In this document: piece by piece, positions 12,889 to 22,520 of the stretch
Layout: each line of letters opens with the position of its first letter
Position numbering within the stretch: position 1 is the stretch's first letter
NCBI GenBank assembly: GCA_016858145.1
Contig: JAEHOE010000011.1
Span: 310,001-374,000, forward strand
Source: Edaphochlamys debaryana
Lineage: Eukaryota > Chlorophyta > Chlorophyceae > Chlamydomonadales
Length of the DNA: 64,000 nucleotides
Direction: 5' to 3'
Position numbers and translations under genes: made by a program
Notes under the pieces: generated by a model
The model's database searches: none
What the model was told of the DNA's origin: nothing
Seen by the model: the letters and a program-made list of their open reading frames with translations, nothing else

Positions 12889-15398
12889 ATGGGTCCTCTC
12901 CGCGGCCTCGGGGGCCTAGCGCGGTGGGCTGCACGCGCGCAGCTCGGCGGCGCGGGCACGGAGGCTTCGTGTCTGGTCCCCGGCCTTGGACCGGCTTTCC
13001 CCGGCCGCCACTACAGCACGTCTGGCCCGGCGGCCGTCTTCCCGGGATCTACGGATGACAGCCAGCCGATCCCAGGATCGGACCAGGCCATCAGCCCCCA
13101 GCCACTTGCCGCCGACCTTCCGGGGCCATCGCCCTCATCCCCGGTGGACGCTGCCGATGCCCTCGGCATTGCCGCCCACACATCCCTCGAGGACTCGTTT
13201 GCCCTCTTCTTCAGCCCCACCCAGCTGGGTGTGCAGCTGTGGGAGGGTGTGCACACGGCCACGGGCCTGCCGTGGTGGGCGTCCATCCCGGCCGCCACCG
13301 TCGCCGTGCGGGGCCTGCTGCTGCCCCTCTCCCTCAAGGCCTACGCGGCCTCCTCCCAGATCGCGCTGCTCCACCGCGCTGTGGGCCTCTCGCGAAGCAT
13401 CTCGGAAGCCGTCGAGTCCACAGCTTCGTCGGCATCAGCAGAAGCAGCTAGCGCTAAGAAGGACGGCGACGAGGCGGCTGCGAGCACCAGCGGGAGCGGA
13501 AGAGGGGCCGGCAAGGCGGCGGCGGCCTCGCTTGGGCGGGTGGAGCTGGTCCGTCGGGTCATGGCGCAGCTGCGGGAGGCGCAGGGCCCCACGCCCTCCT
13601 TCGGCTGGTACCTGGGCAACGCTGCGGTGCAGGTGGGGCCGGACTGTCGCGAGAGCCTGGGGACAGCCTGGGGCTTGGCCTGGGCTTCTCGCGCTAGTGA
13701 TCGACGGCACAGACTCTCGCCGACACAGACGCATGCCAGCCTGCGCTGGCTTCTCACTCGGATACCGTCAGGCGATGGCCTCAACGTGGAAGAGAGGTGG
13801 ACGGGCACATACCCCACCTACCAATGCTCACCCAGGGCTTGGTCTGGGCTGCTTGCGCTGGTGCTCTTTCGTACGGGCTGCCACCGGCGGCAGCGGATGC
13901 CAGGCTCTGCTGGCCGCTACCACACGCCCTGAACGGCGGTGACCTTACCTTGATAGAGGCAGACAGGCGCCACAGCCCAGTTACCGCGATACAACACCAC
14001 CCAACCACCCCGCTCACCCCGCTCCACGCCTTTACTCTACCCCCCTGGCGCCCTCCCTCCCTGCAGGTGCCGCTGGCGATGGCGCTGACGCAGGCGATGC
14101 GGCGCATGTCGGAGGGGCTGTGGCCGGGGCTGGTGAACGAGGGTGCCCTCTACTTTGGAGACCTCACGGCGCCGCCCGTGTACCTGCAGGCACGTGTGGG
14201 GGTGGGGGGGAAGGCGGGGGACGGGGCTCCGGGCACGGACGGAGTAAGCAGCTGGGCTGGGTGGGGGCTGTGCGCCGCCAGCTGGCGCAGCGCGCAGGGC
14301 CATCACGGGGCTGGAGCCGCCTGTCCTCCACGGGGTTGACGGGCTATTTCCCCACACTCATATACGCTGACCGTTCCCTCCACAGACCTGGTCGACGCCG
14401 TACGGTACGGCAGGCGCCATCCTGCCGCTGGCGCTGGTACTGGTGTACCTCAGCGGGACGGACCGGGCGGCGGGCGGTGAGTCAACCGGACCGCACCGTG
14501 CCGCCGGAGCGAACTGACGTCGACCCTCGTCCAGATCCTTGGCCCCGGAATGCCGGCTGTCGAGCAAGGGCACACGACACCCGGCGCCATCAAGCATTTC
14601 GCTCCCCACTCTTCCCCTCCTCTCCCGCCCCCGCAGCCACCTCTCCCGGCATCTTCTCCGCGCTCAAGCTGCTGTGCCTGCCCCTCTACGTGGTGGCGCT
14701 GCTGCAGCCCCACGCAGTGCTGCTCTACTGGCTCAGCCTGGCGGCCACACAGGTGCGTGCGGGGAAGGGCTAGGCCGGGCGCGTGGAGGCTGTGGCGGAT
14801 CCTCTGACACATCGTTCGCGGTCTCGTTCCGTCCGTCGGGCTGGCTGCCTCCGGTTGTTCATTACTGGCTGCCTTTGATACGCCGTCCTCGTGGTGCCCC
14901 GGCCTTCTGTTGCCTGCTGCTGAGCCTCCTTGTCCCATGCCGTCCCCCGCTCGCTGGTGGGACGCAGGTGGGCGTGTACGAGCTGGGCAGCCGGGTGCCG
15001 GCGCTGCAGCGACCCGACCTCAAGAAGGCGGGGGCGGAGGGATCGGAGTCGGACGACGACGCCAAAGCGGGTGCGTGCTTTGCGTGCCGACGGGGCCGGC
15101 TCACAGCTTCCTGTTCCCGCCTTGCTCGCGCCGGCGTGGGCTGACCCAGGGTGACGGGTCCGGGCCCGACCCAGATCCGTCCCGCGCGTCACCTCCCGCC
15201 CGATCGCCCCACAAACTCCTTCCCAACCCTGCCCCTCCCGCACCAGAGTCCCTCGACGACCTGCTCCTGGGTCTGTCTGAGGCCTACTCCAAAGCCGGCA
15301 ACGCGGGGGCGGCGCGGGCGTGCCTGCTGGCGCTGCTGACTCGGCAGCCGGGGCTGGCGGCGGCGGAGGAGCGGCTCCGGCAGCTGGAGGGCAAGTGA
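12889..15398 (+). CDS. Mitochondrial OXA1/OXA2-type membrane insertase, about 444 aa
   Basis: YidC/Oxa1/Alb3-family insertase. Exons are 12889-13632, 14067-14195 (or 14189), 14386-14476, 14637-14752, 14968-15070 and 15247-15398. The N-terminus is Arg/Ala-rich without acidic residues, as in a mitochondrial presequence. The core begins near residue 110 with GVQLWEGVHTATGLPWWASI and a hydrophobic segment with a buried Arg (AATVAVRGLLLPLSLKAYA). Later segments include GAILPLALVLVYLS and LPLYVVALLQPHAVLLYWL. After the last membrane segment the protein ends in a helical, TPR-like repeat (LLLGLSEAYSKAGNAGAARA), as in plant OXA2 proteins. It should insert respiratory-complex subunits into the inner membrane. 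Exon 2 ends either at a GC donor (14189) or at a weaker GT donor (14195); both keep the frame and differ by two residues. Confidence 0.85.
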
Positions 15399-16242
15399 GG
15401 CCTGACCTTGACCTTGGCCCAAGCCGCTGCTTGCTAGGGCTCGGCGACGGGGTAGTAAGGGCGGGAGCTGGAGGAGAAGGGACGCCGCCCGTTTCTCAGC
15501 GTGGCTGATTTTGTGGAAGCGGCCTGGTGGGTGGCAGAGAGCTCCTCGAGGGGTGGTGATGCCGGGCGCTGTTGTCGCCAGCCGCAAATGCCGTCAGTCG
15601 TTGACCCAACCGCGTCGTTATGCGCGGCGAGGGGGCCGGGGTGGTGTGCTGTGCGCTGTACGGGGCCCCCGATGGTGTGTGGTGGGGAGGGCTAGAGGCC
15701 TCGAACGCACCAGGACCCGGAAACGCTCACGGGCTCGGCATCTTCGACCGTGTAACCAGCCAGCAGCGAGCTCACTTCAGAGCTGGGTCTGAAGAGAACA
15801 ACTGGGCGGAGAGCCTCATTGTTATGGCGTGGCATGACACCAACACCAACCAACACTTTTGTGTTGACGTGATGTGCCTCGGCGTGCCTTCCAACCGCCA
15901 GGTCTGCCACATGCCGCATAGCCCTGTCCTCACCACCTCGCTCACGGGAACCCGCCTGCACAGCCCTCACCTTGGACCTTACGTGATACCCCTACGTTGC
16001 GTTGTGACCTCAAGTAACCGTTCAACGAACCTACGTGATATGCCAACGTTACATACGAGTTACCACCGCACTGGCCTCTGAGCCTCGCTCTTGTACAGGC
16101 TCTACATGGCTCATGGCTGGACTCCTCCGCCGGGACGCCGGCTTGCTGCTGCCCCCGGTGCTTCCAGTAACAGCCCACGCTGCTCCACATCAAACGGTCG
16201 ACAGCCCCCTCATCACCCGTGCTCCCCACCGCCGCTGGCTGA

Positions 16243-16297
16243 ACCGACAGCGGCAGCCCCCACAGCTCCGACGCATACGCCACTAGCCGCCTCAGCT
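16243..16297 (-). pseudogene. Remnant of the 3' end of the repeated gene family
   Basis: Fifty-five bases match the last coding exon of the family copy at 46.8-49.4 kb with only a few differences. On the minus strand they still read ELRRLVAYASELWGLPL, the family's C-terminal signature. Similarity fades on both sides and no further family exons are found nearby, so this is a scrap rather than a gene. Confidence 0.6.
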
Positions 16298-17211
16298 CCC
16301 GCCCATGCCGCCCCCCACACCCCATTCCCCGGCCAACAAGGCCGCAGGTTGGCTACTGACGTCAGGTAGCCCCGCAACCACACTACCACAACGCCTCAAT
16401 CGGGGTCTGGGCAAACACAAAGGCAAAGTACGAGGAGGTCACCGCGGAGATGGCCGGTGGACGCACGCACCATGCCTGCCACGCCTCTCCTGCCTGCCAT
16501 GCCTGCAACAGTTATATTGCCTCGCTCACCCAGTCAACTGCCGTTGGCCTAGAAGGGGACGGCCCGGGACGGGCACGGGACGGGCACGGCTCTCCGCTGG
16601 TACCGGTCAGTGCTTGGCTGGCTAGCAAGCTGTCCGGCTTGCTAAAGATCTGGGGCCCTGGTGCGAGATCTGTAAGATAGAACGACAAGCGTTACAGCCA
16701 TGCCCTCAGAGGTCATACGTGGAAAGCTTGATTGTGTGTTGCCCTGCTTCGTGCTTGGGGCTGCGCTCGTTATTCTCCCTCTCCTGCCCACAGGTCCTGA
16801 CCCTTCCAAGCCAAGCACTTCCTGCCCCCACAGGGCCCACACGCGCCCTTCATCACACGCTCCGCTCAATGCTCGGTCGGAAGCTCGGAACCCCCAGGCC
16901 GTCCGCTTCCTCCGCCGTTCCCCCAAACATACATCATCCCCGCCGCCTTCACGCACTCTGACACTACAGTATAGCCCTCACATACATATAGATCGCCAAT
17001 TGAAAGCACTCCGATACGGTAAGCAAGCCGTCCCGCGCAAAGCGGCTTCCCCTTATTACGGTACCTGCCGCAGCATCACTGCCACTGCCGGTCCAGTAAC
17101 CCCCTCCACTGCACTGGTAGTGACCTGACCCCCTGCCTAACCGTGCATGTACGTACTGCATTCACACCTGCTTAACATGACGCAGTCCGTCATCGGCACA
17201 TTCGTACACTC

Positions 17212-17239
17212 ACTGCCGGCCTTGCACAAGGCCCAGAGC
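17212..17239 (+). repeat. 28-bp direct repeat, copy 1
   Basis: Identical to 17635-17662 (core CCGGCCTTGCACAAGGCCCA). Weaker similarity continues to a GTATCAGTGA block about 35 bases later in both copies. Confidence 0.8.
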
Positions 17240-17634
17240 ATGCCCTGCGACTGCTGCCCTGCTACTATTTACGTATCAGTGACAAGGGTGGCTGCCTGAA
17301 GGCAGGAAAAGGGCTGAGCCCCGTGGTCCCCCCCAGGGGGCCCAATGTTCGAGTCTGGCTCCGTGCAGCCCTCAACCCCCTCCACCACCAGCCCGCACCA
17401 CGGCACGCGGGCTCGCACCCGGCCATTAATCCGTTGGAACCCCGCACTACACGAGGTACAGTACAGGCTCTCATCACTGCTAAGCATCTCGTGCAAAGTC
17501 CCAAGCAAGGCTCGCCCTTCTATGCTGCGCATCGAACTGAGAAAGGGTCTCTCCCTGCCTCTCAAAGCGTACTGCCATCATACCTGCTAACACTACTCAG
17601 TCGTCCAGAACCCGCACATCCCGTACATACACTT

Positions 17635-17662
17635 ACTGCCGGCCTTGCACAAGGCCCAGAGC
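17635..17662 (+). repeat. 28-bp direct repeat, copy 2
   Basis: Second copy of 17212-17239, 423 bases away. It contains a palindromic CCTTGCACAAGG-like core. No coding role is visible. Confidence 0.8.
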
Positions 17663-17813
17663 CTCCCCTGCTACTGCTATGTATCAGTGAAACACGCCAC
17701 GCTCTGCACGCCCTGCACAGTCCTGCTCTTTCTGTCTCTATGTGTATCGAGCCCTCCTCACTGTGCGCGGCAACCGCACGCAGAACCACAAAGCCTCAAG
17801 CCCCGCGCCTCGC

Positions 17814-19955
17814 TCAGCACCCGGCCTCGTCGCCCCGGGCGATGAGGCCCACGAGCAGGGCCAGCTCCGGAAGCGCCTGCCGCGCAGCCGGGGAGCACGG
17901 CACCTCCTCCTCCCCCTCCTCCCCGAGGAGCAGCTTGCGCACCAGGCAGTGCGTGGCGGCCGCCTCCATGCGCTCCTCCTTGAACGGGCTGAGCACGTTC
18001 GGGGAGCTGACGGCGGGACCCGGCGCCGAGGCACGGGAGCAGGGGGCCTTGGCAGGCGTCCGCGCCGCCTCCCGCCCAGCCTGAGCGGAGGCGGAGGCGG
18101 GGCCGCAGGGCGGGCTGTCGCCCTCGCCGTCGCTCTCCAGGAAGTCGAGCACCTCGATCACCGCCGCATCGCCCGAAGCCGCCTCCAGGTCAGCCACCCA
18201 CGCAGCCTCCAGCGCCGGGGGCTGCGGGCCGGACGCCAACGAGGAAGCGCCGCCGTCGGAGCAGCGGGCGGCCGGCAGCGCCCCAATCCCGCTGTGCGCC
18301 GGCCCGCTGGGTCGGAGAAGCGAGGGGGCGGCGCCGGCGTAGGCAAAGGCGGCGGCGGTGGCGGAGGCGGAGGCGGAAGGCTGGGCGGCGAAGACCTCGG
18401 GGTAGCCGGCGACAGCGCCAGAGCCGGAGCGGGAAGGTGCCGCCGAGAAAGCCGAGTGGGGGGCCGGTGCCGCGTGGAGGGGCGCCGGCAGGTAGGCGGC
18501 GTACGGCAGGTAGGCGTACGGCTGGTAGGCGTGGTGCTGGTAGGCGCACGGCTGGTAGGCGTTGTGCTGCTGGTAGGCGTACGGACCCGCGTACGGGTAG
18601 GCAAGGGGCTGCCCCCAGCCGGCCTGTGCCATGTGGGGCGGCGGCGCGCAGGGGTAGCCCGGGCCGTAGGTGTGCGGGTGCGGCGCCGGGACGGGGGCCG
18701 GGAGGCGGTGGCTACGGCTGCAGGGCGCGGCGATGGGTGCGGGCGCGGGCGCGGAGGGCCGGGCGCCGGAGGGAGCGGTGGCGGCGGCGGGGGCGGCCGG
18801 GGGCTGGCGAGCGATGGGGCCCTGGCGGCTCAGCGGCACTCCGGCGCTGGGCGGCGGCAGGGGCCCGAGGCACGGGCGCTTGGCGCAGGGGCCCTGCCGC
18901 TGCTCGGCACAGGCCCCATCCAGCCGACGCTTGGCCGGGGCGGCGGTGGCAGCGGGCTGGGAGTGAGACACAGCCGCCTGTGGTGGGAGCAAGGGGAGGG
19001 CAATGGTGAGTGGTTGGGCGGATGCCAGCAAGCTCTCTAGACGCCGCACAGCTTGTGCTCAGCTCCCCAAGCATGATCGACAGGCGGCAACCCGAGACTT
19101 ATGCGGGACTGAGCATTGGGCGAATTGGGCCGCTTCCTTTCGCCGGATGCTTTGATGTTTCCCTCACCCTCGCTGGCCATTGCTCGCAGCATGCCCTCAC
19201 CTGCGCCGCCTTGCTGCCGTCCTTGCCGCCCTGCTGAGCCTCCTTGGCCTTGATCTCTGCCCGGCGCTTGCGGTAAGCATACCTGGTCACTGGGGGACCG
19301 AAAGGGGAATGAAGGAGGCGCGGGGGCACTGAGGATAGATCAGTAACCGGTCAAAGGTCATCATGGCAGTCAGGCAGCCGCTCCACATGTGCTGCAAGAG
19401 CAAGCGGTACGCCCCTGTCAGCCAGCTATCGGCTGTCGACCCCTGTCTGTACCTGCCTGCAGAGGCCGCCTAGCCCGTGCATGTGCTCCTAGGGTGCCTA
19501 CACGACGCCGGCGCTCACCCTCGTGCGTGGCATGAGCCATCACCTCCTCAATGCTTGGCACGTTGCCCTGCGCCCACACCGTGCTCGCGTTCGCATCGTA
19601 CCACCTGCGGAGGGCAAGCACAGCGGGAGTGGCGAGGTTACTACCATCACCCGAGGATGGGCGCGAGCAGTGGAGGGCTGCCGACGACAGTTGCGTCAAC
19701 GCGAGACCGACTCGCGCACGCAAGTTGGCACGACCCTCACCCCGACACAGCCTCCCGTGTAGGAAGCTTGCACGCACGGAACAACTTGTTGAACGCGCCT
19801 GGGGAAGCAGCCATCCACTTGAGAGACACGCCCACACGGGACACGCGCAACAGACGCAACAAACGCGACAGCCACTCACCCCACTCATGCCTCTTTGGCT
19901 TCTGGGCCATCTCGACGCCTCCCGCGATCGGGGCCAGCTTGTTCGCGTGAATCAT
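17814..19955 (-). CDS. Unrecognised protein with helical N-terminus and Tyr-rich region, 510 aa
   Basis: Function not recognised. In transcript order the exons are 19955-19880, 19798-19741, 19604-19519, 19414-19348, 19282-19201 and 18977-17814, 1533 bases in one frame. Residues 1-123, spread over five small exons, look like a conserved folded unit: KRHEWGAFNKLFRACKLPTR, SGWYDANASTVWAQG, SIEEVMAHATHEGAYRLLL and a basic helix YAYRKRRAEIKAKEAQ. The large last exon encodes a long disordered region with a basic stretch AKRRLDGA near its start (possible nuclear signal), a Tyr-rich low-complexity block of AYQ-like units at about residues 250-290, then acidic and Ser/Pro/Ala-rich segments. A second start ATG at 19910 is possible. 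Composition would suit a nuclear or RNA-associated factor, which is only a guess. Confidence 0.7.
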
Positions 19956-20913
19956 TCTGCCCAGCTGAGGTGCTCGCCGCGAGCTCGCTTGCTCCTGCGT
20001 TCACGTAGAGGCGACTACTGTTATTGTGGTAAGCCAGTCAGCGGCGGGACAGCGACGAGCGACCGCCACAGCCGCGGCGCATGCGAGAATGCGGTTTTGC
20101 GACGAGTCGCAGCTCAGCACCCACCGGCGTTAGTAGTTCACTGCCAGATCGCCCTGGCTGCAGATCCGGGTCGCGCGCGGGGTGTTGTCGACGCTTGGAA
20201 GTGGGTCCGTTTGCAATTGCTCTGCAACGCCGCTGCTGCTACTGTTCGCTGTTACTTGGCGACAAAGGACAAAGGTCTACGAGTACGCTTCAATTTAGGG
20301 GTGAAGGCGAGCTTTGATAAGTCAGTGAGTAAGGGGAGGCGCACTTTTGTGGCTCGCTTTATTTATATATTTCGTCCGTGCCCGAGTACGGCCGCCCCAT
20401 GGCGAGGAGCTGCATGGGGAGCCCACCGCGCCCCCTGCCCATGCAGATAGCCAGAAGAGCGCTCACCGTACAGCGGCCGCGCACCCAGCCCCGGTCCCCG
20501 CCTTAGGTGAGAGCATCCGTGCCCTCCACCGTCTCCAGTGGTGCGACTGGGGCCAACGCCTAGCCATACCTACGCTAACCGAGCCCAGGAAGAATGCCGG
20601 CGCGGGCGCACCGACAGCACCGACTGCACTCGAGAGTTGCGGGCTTGGGGTATGCTGGGTAGCAAGGGGCAGCAGGAGGTTCCTTCGAACGGCGGGGTCG
20701 ATCGGGTCAGGGCCTTTCCGGCTCTCCATCAAGCAAGGGGCAGGGAAATTGGGTCAGGGCCGTCAGGGCCTTTCCGGCCGGAACCGACACTCCACTCACT
20801 TGCCGTGGTAACCCCGGCAGTCAATACATGTATGGATGCCTTCGTGCGGTGCCGTAACGCGCTGGACGTGGGGTCGCTGACGGGGTGCGATGGGCTGGTG
20901 AGGAGAGGGGGAC

Positions 20914-20920
<7 letters not shown>
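19956..20920. other. Intergenic region upstream of the unrecognised gene
   Basis: Presumed promoter side of the minus-strand gene. A short imperfect duplication of TCAGGGCCTTTCCGG occurs at about 20707-20780. No exon seen. Confidence 0.45.
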
Positions 20921-20946
<26 letters not shown>

Positions 20947-21202
20947 GAGGGGAGAGGGAGAGGGAGAGGGAGAGGGAGAGGGAGAGGGAGAGGGAGAGGG
21001 AGAGGGAGAGGGAGAGGGAGAGGGAGAGGGAGAGGGAGAGGGAGAGGGAGAGGGAGAGGGAGAGGGAGAGGGAGAGGGAGAGGGAGAGGGAGAGGGAGAG
21101 GGAGAGGGAGAGGGAGAGGGAGAGGGAGAGGGAGAGGGAGAGGGAGAGGGAGAGGGAGAGGGAGAGGGAGAGGGAGAGGGAGAGGGAGAGGGAGAGGGAG
21201 AG
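20921..21202 (+). repeat. Purine-only microsatellite: (GGA)n then (GGAGAG)42
   Basis: Positions 20921-20950 are GGA trinucleotides. Positions 20951-21202 are 42 uninterrupted copies of the hexamer GGAGAG, 252 bases of pure purine on the + strand. The long open frames across it (Glu-Arg on one strand, Ser-Leu or Pro-Leu on the other) are artefacts of the repeat. Such mirror-symmetric purine tracts can form triplex DNA and often vary in length. Confidence 0.97.
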
Positions 21203-21931
21203 CGTCGCAGTTATGCCCATGCAAGCCAGAAGCGTGTTCAGCATACAGCCGCCGGGCGCCCAGCCTCGGTCCCCGAGGACAGCATCCCCCGTCGTTGTCG
21301 TCGTCCTGGCGGCACACTGCATGGGCCCCTGCGAGCGAGCACAGAACCCCCATCAGGCCTTGTCGCCGTTGTCAATGTCAGGCCAAGGTCGTGACAGGCC
21401 ATGCACGCAGGTCATTGCCGACATACAGGATGCGCTTGGGAACTGACGCCCCCCTCCGGAGAGAGAGCCCGCACAGCGGCGGCTGAGGCCCGAACCGAGC
21501 TCCGCGCCCTGGCGGCGCCTTCCAACCCGCAACCTAGCAAAGCCTCCAATCAAGCCTGCGTCCGCCCGGCAACCAGTGCGCAGCCACCTTGCCGGCCTCG
21601 CCGCAAGCCAGTGACGTAGTCTCCTGCCAGACCTTGCAGCGATGCTGCTACAATAGTACAACGTCGGTGCACTCAGCGCTAAACTGCCCTTGGCCCACAG
21701 CTAGAGCCACACACGCCAGGCATCTACCATTTTCCTGCGAGAACCCCTGCCCCTCTCCGCCTCACGGCGGCTATGCGCGTCCTGACGGGCGCTTGCCTGG
21801 AGGGCCCGTCAAGGGCCGGCAGCGGCAGCCCCCACTGCTCCGAGGCAAGAAATACCAGCCGCCTCAGCTGCTCCAGCGGGGGCGAGGGAATCTCCGCATT
21901 AGAGGGATCTTCGGCGGTCCCAGCCCCTGCG
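21203..21931. other. 3' flank of family copy A
   Basis: Positions from about 21,609 match the flank of copy B from about 25,650 (shared GCAGCGATGCTGCTAC and GGTCGGTGCACTCAGCG-like blocks). From about 21,811 to 21,931 lies the detached original C-terminal coding end of copy A, cut off by the transposon. Positions 21,290-21,350 carry one copy of a dispersed repeat also seen near 28,818 and 29,220. Confidence 0.6.
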
Positions 21932-22520
21932 CAGTGTTTCGAAAATCGTTTCAGCCCCTCCGTTTCATAGTACCCCCACGGGTACCTGCCGGCCCCCCAC
22001 GATAGTTTTCCAGTACCCGAAGGCGCCCTTCAAACCGGGGGGGTCCGGGGGGTGTCCCCCCCGGAAGAAATTTTTGCAGTATGGGTATCCGTTTGCACGA
22101 CTTTCGCTGTACAACCCGAAGCCGGCGGTGGCCGAGGGTGCCAGCTATTGCGCTGCGCAAGAGGGCTCAGAGAAGGACCCGAGGGGGGCCCCTTGCAAGC
22201 TCCTAAAGGGTGTAGGCGCTCAGTGGGCGGGATGGGACTGGCTGGTGTGTGGCCAGTGGCCATGCGCGCATCACGGTTGGGCCCTCCTAGGCTGCCCTGC
22301 CAACACCTCCCCCCCCTTCCCCCCACCGGCCCCCAGACCCAGGCCTTAACTCTCCAAACAGCCCGGGTACCAGCCGGGGGTAGCTGATAGTTTTATAGTA
22401 CCCGCGCGGTTACTGGGAGCCTCTCGAGTTAATTTCCCGTACCCGTGCAAAAAAGCCCGAATTATTTTCTCAGTACCCGATCGGGTACTAGTACCCGATT
22501 TTCGAAACACTGCCCCTGCC
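21924..22520. mobile_element. hAT-like non-autonomous DNA transposon with target duplication
   Basis: The element spans 21932-22512 (581 bp). Its ends are perfect 17-bp inverted repeats, CAGTGTTTCGAAAATCG and its reverse complement. It is flanked by an 8-bp target duplication with one mismatch (CCCCTGCG at 21924-21931, CCCCTGCC at 22513-22520). The empty site is seen in family copy B, which reads straight through at about 26,092. TIRs starting CAGTG and an 8-bp duplication are hallmarks of the hAT superfamily. Inside, eight copies of GTACCCG/CGGGTAC cluster near both ends like transposase-binding subterminal repeats. No transposase coding region fits, so it depends on an enzyme made elsewhere. 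Confidence 0.88.

Larger units (their letters stand above)
15399..17813. other. Intergenic region with repeats, no gene recognised
   Basis: The 3' ends of the OXA-type gene and of the minus-strand unknown gene face each other here. TGTAA, the usual green-algal poly(A) signal, occurs at about 15,751 and may end the OXA-type transcript. The stretch also holds a short remnant of the repeated gene family (16243-16297) and a 28-bp direct repeat (17212 and 17635). No supportable exon. Confidence 0.5.

Noticed and set aside
15600..17100. Possible gene in the 15.4-17.8 kb gap
   Set aside because: Open frames are short, have no matching splice borders and read as low-complexity Pro/Arg/Ser; only a family remnant and repeats are supported.
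20538..21446. Long open frame with Glu-Arg dipeptide repeats (and Ser-Leu on the other strand)
   Set aside because: It is created entirely by the GGAGAG hexamer tract; flanks show no coding character or splice signals.
21932..22512. Transposase gene inside the hAT-like element
   Set aside because: At 581 bp with stops in all useful frames, no transposase domain can fit; it is non-autonomous.
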